NCBI GenBank assembly: GCA_016219545.1
Contig: JACRMH010000041.1
Coordinates: 1-64,000, forward strand
Direction: 5' to 3'
From: Chloroflexota bacterium
GTDB lineage: Bacteria; Chloroflexota; Anaerolineae; Anaerolineales; Villigracilaceae
Length of the DNA stretch: 64,000 bases
Below, piece by piece: positions 44,110 to 53,330 of the stretch. The notes below the pieces were generated by a model. It made no database searches, was not told the origin of the DNA, and saw nothing but the letters and a program-made list of their open reading frames with translations. The translations under genes and the position numbers were made by a program. Each line of letters opens with the position of its first letter. Within the stretch, counting starts at the first letter, position 1.

Positions 44110-45048
44110 ATGACTCTTATTTCCATCATTACACCCTGTAAGAACCGAGTCCAATTTGTTGCGGACGCCATCGACAGCATGCTGAGTCAGGACTATCCCG
44201 ATTTTGAGCACATCATCGTGGACGGTGGCTCGACCGATGGCACACTGGAAGTATTGGCTCGTTATCCGCATTTGAAAATAATCTCCGGCACAGACACCGG
44301 CATGTATGATGCCATCAATAAGGGACTGAAGATGGCCAAGGGTTCTATCATTGGCTTCCTGAACACGGACGACACCTATTATCCTAATACATTTACAAAA
44401 GTTGCCAATTTGTTTGAAGATGATCGAACGGACGCTGTTGCAGGCAAGGCCGTATATTATCGAAAAGATTTTAACGAGAAATGGTCTCTCTTCCAATTTT
44501 CGAAATTCCTCTCTAATAAAATTTTCTGGCGTGAAGTTGCCTATGGAGAACCGGCTTTCAACGCGTGGTTCTTCCATCGCCGGGTTTTTGAAACACTCAC
44601 AGGCTTTGATACATCTTTTCGTATTGCAGGAGATAGGGAGTTTCTGCTCCGATTTGCGCTCGAGAATTTCAAATTTGTTCCCCTGGATAAGGTCGTTTAT
44701 CAATATTATGCCCATGATGACTCACTAAGCATGAAGGGACAATTATCGTGGTTCTCCAAAATTGCGGATGAGAACCTGCGCCTAACAGAGATGTACCTTC
44801 CCTTATTACCATTTCCTGCCCGGCTTCACATGCAAGACGTCAGAACCAGAGATACCATCACTGCCAGCACACGAAATCTCCGCGCCGGGGATTGGAGAAA
44901 AGCACTATATTATGCAAAAAAAGGTTTTTATTATGACAAATTCTGGCATGTAAAACTGGTATTGCGCACCCTGGCTTGGCCCATTAGTAAAGTCCACTGG
45001 CGGATCACAATGGCTATCGCCCAGCGAAAAACCGATTCCCAAGCGTAA
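44110..45048 (+). CDS. GT2-family glycosyltransferase
   Basis: 312 residues. The GT-A fold is clear: LISIITPCKNRVQFVADAI, HIIVDGGSTDGTLEVL and FLNTDDTYYPN carry the nucleotide-binding Asp and a DxD-like TDD. AFNAWFFHRRVFETLTGFDTSF is typical of WcaA-like enzymes. The C-terminus is basic and helical. It is the last gene of its operon, 12 bp after the previous gene. Confidence 0.88.
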   Translation: MTLISIITPCKNRVQFVADAIDSMLSQDYPDFEHIIVDGGSTDGTLEVLARYPHLKIISGTDTGMYDAINKGLKMAKGSIIGFLNTDDTYYPNTFTKVANLFEDDRTDAVAGKAVYYRKDFNEKWSLFQFSKFLSNKIFWREVAYGEPAFNAWFFHRRVFETLTGFDTSFRIAGDREFLLRFALENFKFVPLDKVVYQYYAHDDSLSMKGQLSWFSKIADENLRLTEMYLPLLPFPARLHMQDVRTRDTITASTRNLRAGDWRKALYYAKKGFYYDKFWHVKLVLRTLAWPISKVHWRITMAIAQRKTDSQA

Positions 45049-45075
45049 AACTATTCATCTTGTATTTCATGCTAA

Positions 45076-45103
45076 AAAAATATCCCAATAAAGGGATATT
45101 TTT
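45076..45103. terminator. Bidirectional terminator at the convergent glycan-gene ends
   Basis: AAAAATATCCC (45076-45086) pairs perfectly with GGGATATTTTT (45093-45103) around AATAAA; both flanks are A/T runs. Confidence 0.8.
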
Positions 45104-45126
45104 AGTATCAATAAAAGTATTTTGTA

Positions 45127-48100
45127 TTACGGATTGATCGCGTTTAACTCGGATTGCAATGCGTTTATTTCTCCTGCCGGGGCAATGGCAATGGCTTTCT
45201 GTAAATATTCGCGCTGGGCAGATATATCGTTTAACCTGCCAGATACATCGGCCAGATTTTTATAAACTTCCCATTGATAATCACCGGCCCCAAATTTATC
45301 AGCCTGCAAGTATGCATCGCGCGCCTGTTCATATTGTTGCAGGGAAGTATAAATATTCCCCAATTGAAAGAATGCCAGTGAGGGATTTTCACCACGGCGA
45401 TCCAGCATTTCGATCCCGACCTTCACATCTTTCAAAGCCTTGTTAAATAACTCGGCGCGTTTGACCGGGTCGCTTTGCTGTTCGGCTTGATTCATATACA
45501 TATTGGCAGAGTACAAATAAAGGGGGGCATAGGTATCGTCAATTTGTAATGCCTCATCAAACTTTTCTTGAGCGCCTTGATAATCGCCGAACTCCGCCCG
45601 AAAGTCGGCCCACTCCACCCAGAGTTTAACCCGGTAGGGTTTGCCTTCAAGTATATAGGCATAGTATTGTTCGGCTTGAGCGATGCGTATACTGCGCGTT
45701 GAAGAATCCTGGGACAACCTTGCCCACACACGGTTGATGCGTGCCATCTCCAGTTCATTTGGGAAAAATAACGGATTCAATTGGCAGGACTGCTTAACAT
45801 ATTTCTCAGCTATTAATAAATATCCTGTAACATTTTGCTGACCGGCAAGTCCGATTGCATACTTCATATTCGCATCGGCTACCCCGGTGAGATACACATC
45901 CTGCCACGGGTCCAGTTCAAGAAGCGCTTCATCCAGTTCAAATGCGGACTGGTATTGACCAGACTCTACATGTTTATTGAACATTCGTGCGACCCCATTT
46001 GCCTGTAAAGGATTCAAATTTACCAAGATCGACAATACAAGCGCCGATATTTGGACCAGTCCAAAGGTTATCAAGGGAACCGGTTTCCAGGATAATATCT
46101 GTGTCTTATCAGGCTCCGCAAATACGAAGGCGCAAATATATGCAAGAATAAATACCACGCCAAACTGTAAGTCAATCAGCCTTAAATGCAATACAAGCAC
46201 CCGGGATGTATCTGAAAAAGAGGTTTGCGAAATGACCGCAACCTGACCGGCATACACCAACCAAATCAAAAACGAGGTAAAAAGCGCGATACCAAAAAGT
46301 AGAATGAGATTTGGAAGAAGATTTTTGTATTCTGAAGTCACAACAACATCCAACTCAAAGACCAGGCAGGCAAATAAGCATATCCCCAGGAACATCCATA
46401 GTGTGCCATAGGAATTGGCGGCCAGGGAATTGACCAAAACTGTTGAAGTATCAAACCCTTTCTGAGCGACCCCAATGAATCCAGGTGCCAGGGCGGCAAT
46501 AACAGAAATGGCAATGCAGGCATGGCGTCCGACCTGTCTTATACGAGTTTCGGTCGGGATTTTATTCAGCTCTTTTGTCACATCCTGACCAACTATCAGC
46601 ATAACAGCGCTTACGATCCAAAACAACATGCGCGTGGAAGTAACGGGGATTCCAAAGAGAATTTCAACATAATGGAAAACGATCAGGGCGAGAGAACTGA
46701 TGATAATGGTATCGCGCCAAAGGTCCCGGCTCGATGCGGGGTTTTCATCCTGATGGAGCATGTTCATGAACAGGATAACCACTGCCCCGAGGAGTAACCC
46801 CAACGGAATTCCAAGCCCAAGATACTCTGCGCCAAGGGTGACAAGAGCGATCACACCACCCAGTAACCCGCCCAACAAACTTAATGACCAATAAAGCTTG
46901 TTTTCCAGCCCTGACGAAATCCACCCCAGCCACTTCAAACCAAAATAGATCAAGCTGAGAAAGAGTCCATATTCAACGACAAAGCCAAGCAGTCCATAAA
47001 AGGCCAGAACGTCCCAAAATTCATTATGGGCATGGTCATGGATCAGATCGTAGGACTCCATTGAAAACATTTCCGGAAGATAATAATTTTCATAGATCAG
47101 GCTGATCGTTTCCGGCCCATAACCTATAAGCGGGCGGATGGCATTCCATTGATCCACTGAATCGCCGTTGGGAAATCGAATCGGCTCATGCGGCAGAACA
47201 AGGCGCAGCATGCCGTTCCAGATCAAGACCCGTGTGCGCCCTGTTCCCGTCTCTGTATCGAAGATGTGCCCCAACGGGCCGATAAAAGGCCTATCGCGCA
47301 AACCGGCTAAAGGGCCACCAGGGATATTTAATACAGCAGTAAACACCAACAACAAAACACTAATCGCTGAAAATATATAGAAGACCCGGCGCAGTTTAAA
47401 ATAGACCAATAAGGAAAAACCCAGGAAAAGCAATCCGAGAAAGAGCGCAATGATCGGACCACGAGAGGAGGCGTACCAAATGGAAAGGAGATTAAGAACG
47501 CTTACGCCAAGATAAAAAGCGGCAAGGACCAGCATCGTCACATTCCGGGCAGTGGATTGCCGGTATGAATATACAAGAAAAACAACCCGACCCAGCAGGA
47601 GCATCAGGGTCATCCCTAAAAAGGCCGCCATAAAAATTGGGTGACCAAGAGTGGACAAGGCCCGATCAGTTACATTAAATTCCCGCCAGGTGATCGAGTC
47701 AAAACCGAAGTGTTGCAAAATGGCATAAAAATCAACAGCAAAACTGACAACCGCCAGGGTTGTGATCAGGCGGTCCACCTGTTCGCGGCGGCGCAGATTA
47801 AATGCAACAAGAGCGAAGACCAGAACATAAGACCCCAGGGTACCCAGTCCGTCAAAACGTTCATAAGAACCGCGCAGACTTAATAAAGGTGAAATGGAAA
47901 AAGCTGATGAGATTATATAAACAGCCGCCAATGCCCCAACTAAAGGCACCAGCGGGCTGCCGGTGATCCTGGCCCATAATACAGAAAATGATTTTTTCTC
48001 AAAACGGAAATTGCCAGAGCTGATCCATTTGGATATCCAGGCAGCGACCCCGATCAGTACTGTTATGCGGAACATGATCGTTTTGCCAAGGTCAAAGGTT

Positions 48101-48198
48101 TGTGCAAGACCCACAAAAAAATAAAGCGGAGCGACAATGACTGCCAACAGCCAGGAGGCTTCGATCAATCCATCACAGTAACGACTCAAGCGATTCAT
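45127..48198 (-). CDS. O-antigen ligase/polymerase-like membrane protein with C-terminal TPR domain
   Basis: 1023 residues. About a dozen transmembrane segments occupy residues 15-700. The Wzy_C/WaaL domain contains TGRTRVLIWNGMLRL, GYGPETISLIYE and the diagnostic HDHAHNEFWDVLAFYGLLG, where His is catalytic in related ligases. The C-terminal 250 residues form tetratricopeptide repeats (EWADFRAEFGDYQGAQEKFDEAL, FQLGNIYTSLQQYEQARDAY). This form probably polymerises the glycan or attaches it to a surface acceptor, such as an S-layer protein. It is alone on its strand with a promoter in the 172-bp gap to livF. Confidence 0.85.
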   Translation of the reverse strand: MNRLSRYCDGLIEASWLLAVIVAPLYFFVGLAQTFDLGKTIMFRITVLIGVAAWISKWISSGNFRFEKKSFSVLWARITGSPLVPLVGALAAVYIISSAFSISPLLSLRGSYERFDGLGTLGSYVLVFALVAFNLRRREQVDRLITTLAVVSFAVDFYAILQHFGFDSITWREFNVTDRALSTLGHPIFMAAFLGMTLMLLLGRVVFLVYSYRQSTARNVTMLVLAAFYLGVSVLNLLSIWYASSRGPIIALFLGLLFLGFSLLVYFKLRRVFYIFSAISVLLLVFTAVLNIPGGPLAGLRDRPFIGPLGHIFDTETGTGRTRVLIWNGMLRLVLPHEPIRFPNGDSVDQWNAIRPLIGYGPETISLIYENYYLPEMFSMESYDLIHDHAHNEFWDVLAFYGLLGFVVEYGLFLSLIYFGLKWLGWISSGLENKLYWSLSLLGGLLGGVIALVTLGAEYLGLGIPLGLLLGAVVILFMNMLHQDENPASSRDLWRDTIIISSLALIVFHYVEILFGIPVTSTRMLFWIVSAVMLIVGQDVTKELNKIPTETRIRQVGRHACIAISVIAALAPGFIGVAQKGFDTSTVLVNSLAANSYGTLWMFLGICLFACLVFELDVVVTSEYKNLLPNLILLFGIALFTSFLIWLVYAGQVAVISQTSFSDTSRVLVLHLRLIDLQFGVVFILAYICAFVFAEPDKTQILSWKPVPLITFGLVQISALVLSILVNLNPLQANGVARMFNKHVESGQYQSAFELDEALLELDPWQDVYLTGVADANMKYAIGLAGQQNVTGYLLIAEKYVKQSCQLNPLFFPNELEMARINRVWARLSQDSSTRSIRIAQAEQYYAYILEGKPYRVKLWVEWADFRAEFGDYQGAQEKFDEALQIDDTYAPLYLYSANMYMNQAEQQSDPVKRAELFNKALKDVKVGIEMLDRRGENPSLAFFQLGNIYTSLQQYEQARDAYLQADKFGAGDYQWEVYKNLADVSGRLNDISAQREYLQKAIAIAPAGEINALQSELNAINP

Positions 48199-48298
48199 AA
48201 TTCTGTCACCTTAAATATAGAGTTTCCTTAGTGTAACATAATCAGTAGCGGAGGTTTTATTCGCAAATCAAGCACGAAAATATGCTTATAAGCAATAA

Positions 48299-48331
48299 AA
48301 TAAGCAGGCTGAAAAAATCGGCCTGCTTATT
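48299..48331 (-). terminator. Terminator of the liv operon
   Basis: AATAAGCAGGC (48299-48309) pairs with GCCTGCTTATT (48321-48331). On the minus strand it is followed by TTATTGCT. It lies 40 nt after livF. Confidence 0.7.
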
Positions 48332-48370
48332 GTTTAAAGGTACGGGAACTTGTAGAGTTTTTATAATAAA

Positions 48371-49081
48371 TCACAAACCAAGATACGCCTCGCGGACATG
48401 CTTATCCTTGATCAATTTCCGTGCCGGTCCTTCGATTCCAGACTTGCCTTCTGCGAGTACATATCCATAATCACTGATAGCCAATGCCATTTGCACATTC
48501 TGTTCCACCAACATGATCGTGAGACCCGTATCGCGTAATGCACGCAAGCCATCAAATAAATTAAGCACAAGCAAAGGCGCAAGACCCAGCGAGAGTTCAT
48601 CTATCATCAGAACCACCGGGTCTGCCATGATGCCTCTTGCCACAGCCAGCATTTGTTGTTCACCGCCACTCAAGGTGCCGGCTTTTTGAGTATGGCGTTC
48701 CAGCAAACGCGGGAACATGGTGTACACCTTTTCAAGGTTCTCCTTGACCTTCGGGCGCGCGCGTTTATTCGATGCGCCCATTTCAAGATTTTCATATACG
48801 CTCATATCCGTGAACAACTGCCTGCCTTCAGGCACAAGCACCATCCCCATTTCTGCTTTGGTGTATGCTGGCATTCGGCTGACATCCTGTCCCTGGAACC
48901 AGATCGAACCGCTCCACGGTTTGAGCAGGCCCATCACTGCGCGCAGCATGGTGGTCTTGCCCGCGCCGTTGCCGCCAACAAGACAGGTTAATTTTCCTTC
49001 ATCCAGCTTCATGCTGGCGCCCCACAAAATTTGCACTTCGCCGTACCCGGAGGTGATGTCGCGAACTTCCAGTAGTGCCAT
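48371..49081 (-). CDS. livF: Branched-chain amino acid-type ABC transporter ATPase LivF
   Basis: 236 residues. Walker A is GGNGAGKTT, the signature LSGGEQQMLA, Walker B VVLMIDELSLGL. It has the short LivF length and the characteristic start LLEVRDITSGYGEVQILWG. The ATG at 49081 is chosen: GGAGG lies 9 nt upstream, whereas the ATG at 49090 touches that SD directly. It powers import with LivG. Confidence 0.93.
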   Translation of the reverse strand: MALLEVRDITSGYGEVQILWGASMKLDEGKLTCLVGGNGAGKTTMLRAVMGLLKPWSGSIWFQGQDVSRMPAYTKAEMGMVLVPEGRQLFTDMSVYENLEMGASNKRARPKVKENLEKVYTMFPRLLERHTQKAGTLSGGEQQMLAVARGIMADPVVLMIDELSLGLAPLLVLNLFDGLRALRDTGLTIMLVEQNVQMALAISDYGYVLAEGKSGIEGPARKLIKDKHVREAYLGL

Positions 49082-49082
49082 G

Positions 49083-49835
49083 TTAATCATCCTCCATCAA
49101 CTGCTCGGCAAGTTTGGGATCACCCAGATAAGCCTCGATCACCTTCGGGTGATTTGCAATTTCCTTCGGAGAACCCTCCGCGATCTGCTCGCCATAATCC
49201 AACACCAGAATACGGTCGGACACATTCATTACGGCTTTCATTAAATGTTCGATCATGATGATCGTAATGCCCTGCTTGCGAATACCCAAAACCATTTGGA
49301 TCATGCCATCGATCTCAGATGGATTCAACCCTGCGAGGACTTCATCCAACAAAAGCAGGTGCGGATGCGACGCGAGCGAGCGCGCCATCTCAAGCCTTTT
49401 CTTTTGCGCCACGTTCAGACTCCCTGCAAGCTGGTCGGTGCGACTGGAGATTCCCACAAACTCAAGCACTTCGTCCGCGATCTTTGCGGCCTTTCCCAAA
49501 CTTTGATTCTCATGCCCGAAACATGCGCCGACCATCACGTTCTCGCGCACAGTCAACTCATTCAGCGGGCGCACGATTTGATGCGTACGCGCCATGCCCA
49601 TCTTTGCCAAATGATACGGCATCTTATTCGTCACATCTTTTCCCTGAAATAAAATGCGCCCTTCTTCGGGATGATAAACGCCGTTGATGGTATTGAACAA
49701 TGTTGTCTTGCCTGCGCCGTTCGGACCGATCAATCCCAAAATTTGTCCCTTGGGAAGATCGAAGGTGACTTGTGTCAGCGCTTGCAAACCGCCGAAGCGT
49801 TTGGTGACCCCTTGAACTTGTAAGAGAAGCGTCAT
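49083..49835 (-). CDS. livG: Branched-chain amino acid-type ABC transporter ATPase LivG
   Basis: 250 residues. GPNGAGKTTLFNTINGVY (Walker A), LNVAQKKRLEMARSLASHP (signature degenerate to LNVAQ, common in LivG) and LLLDEVLAGLNPSE (Walker B). The Ala-Arg-Thr-His-Gln segment MARTHQIVRPLNEL is typical of LivG. Its start overlaps the livM stop by 4 nt. Confidence 0.93.
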   Translation of the reverse strand: MTLLLQVQGVTKRFGGLQALTQVTFDLPKGQILGLIGPNGAGKTTLFNTINGVYHPEEGRILFQGKDVTNKMPYHLAKMGMARTHQIVRPLNELTVRENVMVGACFGHENQSLGKAAKIADEVLEFVGISSRTDQLAGSLNVAQKKRLEMARSLASHPHLLLLDEVLAGLNPSEIDGMIQMVLGIRKQGITIIMIEHLMKAVMNVSDRILVLDYGEQIAEGSPKEIANHPKVIEAYLGDPKLAEQLMEDD

Positions 49836-50803
49836 GCCAGTACCCTCCTCAAAATCGGGAAGCGCTGTCTCAGCCAGCCGACTGCGCCAGCAGGGATGAA
49901 TAAGACGATGATCAATAACAACGCGCCCGAGACAGAGAGTTGAATATCCTTGAAGAAGTCACTGGTCACAAGATAGCCCCGCATACCCTGATATGCAAAC
50001 GCGCCGAGGATCGGTCCAAGTACAGTACCTTGTCCACCGAGCATGACCATGACGAGCAGTTCAATCGAAGCGTGAAGTGGGAAAGCATCATGCGGTTCCA
50101 CGTTTCCATTCTTGAAGAAGAACAAGACACCGATCATGCCGGGGATGATGGCAGATAGAACATACGCCCAAGTCTTTGCATCCGGCGCGAACACGCCCAT
50201 CACTTCCGCCGCATCTTCGTTCTCGCGGATGGCGAGCAAACCTAAACCAAACTTGGAGGTGCGAATGATGTAGCTCATTAAGATCGCCAGAATGGCAAGT
50301 CCGCCCACAACGTAGAATGCCATCTCCAATGCTTTCGCCGCACCGCCGTAGGCGAGGTAGGCCTTGAAGTTAAGGGTAATGCCCGTCGGTCCGCCGAACA
50401 GGTCAAAGTTATTGATGAACGCTCTCATCGCTTCGTTCACGCCAATTGTGGCAAGCGCAAAGTATGCGCCGCGCAATCTCAATATCGCCTTTCCCAAAAG
50501 AAAAGCCAGCAGACCTGAACTAAAACCGCCGGCGAGGATGGAAACCCAAAGCGACATGCCTTGTGAACTAAGCAGGTAAAAGCCAACGTAGCCACCGAAG
50601 CCAAAAAATACGATGTGCCCAAAACTAACGTAGCCTGTATAGCCCAATAGAATATTCAAGCTGGATGCAAGCGCAATGGCTTTCAGGATCGTGAAAGCTG
50701 TTTCGCGCGCAGCGGCCTTGCCCGTAATGGTGGGATATAACATCAACGCTGCAACGACCAGCAGTGGAAGAATAATGCCGATGTACTTTTGTAAGTTTCT
50801 CAT
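49832..50803 (-). CDS. livM: Branched-chain amino acid-type ABC permease LivM
   Basis: 323 residues with about nine transmembrane helices. The family blocks GYVSFGHIVFFGFGGY, GAYFALATIGVNEAMRAF and IRENEDAAEVMGV (coupling loop) are clear. Overlaps of 4 nt on both sides show tight coupling with livG and livH. Confidence 0.93.
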   Translation of the reverse strand: MRNLQKYIGIILPLLVVAALMLYPTITGKAAARETAFTILKAIALASSLNILLGYTGYVSFGHIVFFGFGGYVGFYLLSSQGMSLWVSILAGGFSSGLLAFLLGKAILRLRGAYFALATIGVNEAMRAFINNFDLFGGPTGITLNFKAYLAYGGAAKALEMAFYVVGGLAILAILMSYIIRTSKFGLGLLAIRENEDAAEVMGVFAPDAKTWAYVLSAIIPGMIGVLFFFKNGNVEPHDAFPLHASIELLVMVMLGGQGTVLGPILGAFAYQGMRGYLVTSDFFKDIQLSVSGALLLIIVLFIPAGAVGWLRQRFPILRRVLA

Positions 50804-51666
50804 TGTTTCGCTCCAAACAATCCATTGGGACGAACAAGCAGAACCAAAATGAACAAGCCAAACTCAATGACGGGGACCCATGAAGTTTCAAGGAATGCGG
50901 GGATAATGGCTTCCAGAATACCAAGCACCAATCCGCCGACCAGCGCGCCGATGGGGTTGCCAAGTCCGCCCAAGACGCCGATCACAAAACTTTTGAGTTC
51001 GTACCCGCCGCCGGAGAGAATGCTAAATGGGAAGAAGGTCGCGATCAGTGCCCCTGAGATGGCAGCCAGCATGGTTCCCAAGCCAAAACTAAGCGCAAGG
51101 ATGCGTGAGGATGGGATGCCCATCAACTCGGCGGCCGCGCGGTTATTCGCAACTGCGCGGATATTTTTTCCGGGGCGAGTCCGATAGAGAAACAGATACA
51201 GCCCACCCGTCACAATGACCGCGGCCAGGGCAGCGATCAAACGCGTGCCGAGCAGGGTCGTTGATCCCAGAGTGACACTGCCCATGTTGAAATCTACATT
51301 GAACGGAGAGGTGGTGAAGAAGGCAGTCCCCAACCCAATGATAATCATGTTGACCGAGAATGTCGCCAGCAGCGAGGAAAGATGCGGCGCGTTGATCACG
51401 CGATGAACGGCCACTGTATAGATCAAGATCCCCAGCAGCAAACCGACCGGCGCGACGATGAATAATCCCAGATAGGGGTTGATGCCTAATTTGATAAAGA
51501 TAAGATAAGTGCCGAACATGCCGAGCGAAATGATGGGGCCGTGTGACAGGTTGATGACGTTCATCACACCCCAGATCAATGTCAACCCCATCGCGGCCAC
51601 ACCGTAAACGAATCCCAGCAAAATTCCATCAGGCAATGAAGCAAGGAGCAGGCTTATTTGTTGCAT
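50800..51666 (-). CDS. livH: Branched-chain amino acid-type ABC permease LivH
   Basis: 288 residues with eight or so helices. The motif GVMNVINLSHGPIISLGMFG is the standard LivH N-terminal signature, and RAVANNRAAAELMGI is the coupling loop. It ends LVRPNGLFG as in the family. It starts 70 bp after the binding-protein gene, with a strong hairpin between. Confidence 0.93.
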   Translation of the reverse strand: MQQISLLLASLPDGILLGFVYGVAAMGLTLIWGVMNVINLSHGPIISLGMFGTYLIFIKLGINPYLGLFIVAPVGLLLGILIYTVAVHRVINAPHLSSLLATFSVNMIIIGLGTAFFTTSPFNVDFNMGSVTLGSTTLLGTRLIAALAAVIVTGGLYLFLYRTRPGKNIRAVANNRAAAELMGIPSSRILALSFGLGTMLAAISGALIATFFPFSILSGGGYELKSFVIGVLGGLGNPIGALVGGLVLGILEAIIPAFLETSWVPVIEFGLFILVLLVRPNGLFGAKQ

Positions 51667-51685
51667 GGATCAACTCCTGAATGTG

Positions 51686-51722
51686 AAAGACTTCGGAAGT
51701 CTTGAGAACTTCCGAAGTCTTT
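51686..51722 (-). terminator. Attenuator-like hairpin between the binding-protein gene and livH
   Basis: AAAGACTTCGGAAGT (51686-51700) pairs perfectly over 15 bp with ACTTCCGAAGTCTTT (51708-51722). On the minus strand the Ts of CTTT end the stem. It probably lowers permease mRNA relative to the abundant binding protein. Confidence 0.7.
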
Positions 51723-51736
51723 AGAACCGTTACAAA

Positions 51737-53077
51737 TTACGGGACAACGATGGGGAAGATCGCGGGTTTGGTGGCTACATCCGCAGGCCAGATGACTTCG
51801 CGGACCAATTCACCGGCATCGTTCTTCTGCCATTGGATAACGACCATGCTGTGACCAATTTGCAGGCCATGAGCTTCAGCGGATGTGTCAAACTTGATGC
51901 CGCCGTAGAAAGTGAAGAGGTTCATCGCATCAAGCGCAGCTTTGACTGCTTCACTGTCAACGGAGTCAGCGTTGCGGATGGCTTTTTCGAGGAGCAAGCC
52001 GGCCGCGTATCCGCCAGCGGCATGATAGGTTGGTTTGTCGCCGTAAGCGGCTTCGAAGGCGGCGGAGAACTCTGCGCCGCTGGGTCCGAACCATTCAATG
52101 CCGAGTGCGTTTGCTTCCTCTTCGGTATGGGTGGCTTTGCCTTCCCATTGGCTGGGACCCGTCACGCCGAGAGCGGCATCACCCAACTCGGAGAATTTGC
52201 TGTCTGGGGGAGCGACGAGGATGCCGATGAATTGAATGCCGACCTTGCGTTCATAGAGTTGGCGGGCAAAGGTGCTGCCATCAGGATAGTGACCACCACC
52301 CAGGACAACTGTTGCGCCTGAGTCAACGATCTTGTTGATGATCGGACCGAAGTCAGCGGTATCGGATGCATAGGCTTCTTCCAGGACGATCTCAAACCCG
52401 GCAGCTTCGGCGTAAGGTTTCAAACCGCCGACCACAGCCGTTGAGAATTTGTCGCTTTCATTTACGATGGCGATCTTGGCAGCGGGGTCGAGGGTCTTGA
52501 GCATATCCACAGTGCTGGTGAAATACAACGAGCCGGGTGTGTAAAGCTGGAACACGCCGGTGTAGCCTTGCTTGTAGGTGTCGTCATCAGCCGCACCGGT
52601 GGTGATCATCAACTTGCCGTTCTGTTCCGCAATGACTGCAGCAGCGGCGGTAAGACCGGAGGAGTAGGGGCTGATCAAAAAGTCGGCGTTGTCTTCTGTG
52701 ATGAGACGTGTGTAGAGTTCCTGCACACGTTCTTTTGTGGATTCATCGTCATAGCTTTGTGCAGCAAATTTGACGACAGTGCCGTCGCTCAAAGTGAGTC
52801 CACCCGCTTCGTTCACTTGATTCATCCACAAGTTGAAACCATTAACCTGACGCTTGGAAGAGACTTCCTGTGCTCCAGTTTGTGAAGCGGTGAAACCAAT
52901 GGTGATGGTTTTTTCCACGACGACAACAGGTGCTTCAGTGGCAGGCACGGGTGCTTCAGTAGCTGGAACAACAACGGGCGCTTCGGTCGGCGCGGGTGTG
53001 GCTTTTCCGCCGCAGGCAGTCAGTGCAAGACTAAGCACGATCAATAGGGCAAAGAGATTGAAGAGTGTGCGTTTCAT
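51737..53077 (-). CDS. Branched-chain amino acid-type ABC substrate-binding lipoprotein
   Basis: 446 residues from ATG 53077, with AAGGAGG upstream. A type II signal ends in the lipobox LTACGGK. A TEAPV-repeat linker (about 25-50) leads to a type I periplasmic-binding fold: ITIGFTASQTGAQ, SPYSSGLTAAAAVIAEQ, GGGHYPDGSTFARQL. The substrate of the liv family ranges from branched amino acids to urea and amides. A conserved urea-site signature is not obvious, so branched-chain or similar amino acids are the default. Confidence 0.88.
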   Translation of the reverse strand: MKRTLFNLFALLIVLSLALTACGGKATPAPTEAPVVVPATEAPVPATEAPVVVVEKTITIGFTASQTGAQEVSSKRQVNGFNLWMNQVNEAGGLTLSDGTVVKFAAQSYDDESTKERVQELYTRLITEDNADFLISPYSSGLTAAAAVIAEQNGKLMITTGAADDDTYKQGYTGVFQLYTPGSLYFTSTVDMLKTLDPAAKIAIVNESDKFSTAVVGGLKPYAEAAGFEIVLEEAYASDTADFGPIINKIVDSGATVVLGGGHYPDGSTFARQLYERKVGIQFIGILVAPPDSKFSELGDAALGVTGPSQWEGKATHTEEEANALGIEWFGPSGAEFSAAFEAAYGDKPTYHAAGGYAAGLLLEKAIRNADSVDSEAVKAALDAMNLFTFYGGIKFDTSAEAHGLQIGHSMVVIQWQKNDAGELVREVIWPADVATKPAIFPIVVP

Positions 53078-53231
53078 TTTCGAACAAGCCTCCTTAGTGG
53101 CATGAAAGAATGAACTGCGAATCACAAAATTGCGTCCGCGTATGAATAGATTATAGGAAAAAAGGGGAAATATCGAATAAAAAACGGGTGGATAGATATA
53201 AATAATTTATAAATAATTCCCATTGGGTATC

Positions 53232-53319
53232 CGTCTTTGCGAGGAGGGTACTCTTCCCGACGAAGCAATCTCCTTCACTGTACGGGGATTGCTTCGCCCT
53301 ATCGGGCCCGCAATGACGA
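53232..53319. repeat. REP-like palindrome (CGAAGCAATC...GATTGCTTCG), copy 2
   Basis: The inner arms at 53261-53270 and 53287-53296 match copy 1 (15297-15400) exactly. The outer arms are CGTCTTTGCGAGG against CCCGCAATGACG, partly diverged. It occupies the gap between the response-regulator stop and the promoter of the binding-protein gene. Confidence 0.7.
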
Positions 53320-53330
53320 GTTATATATTT

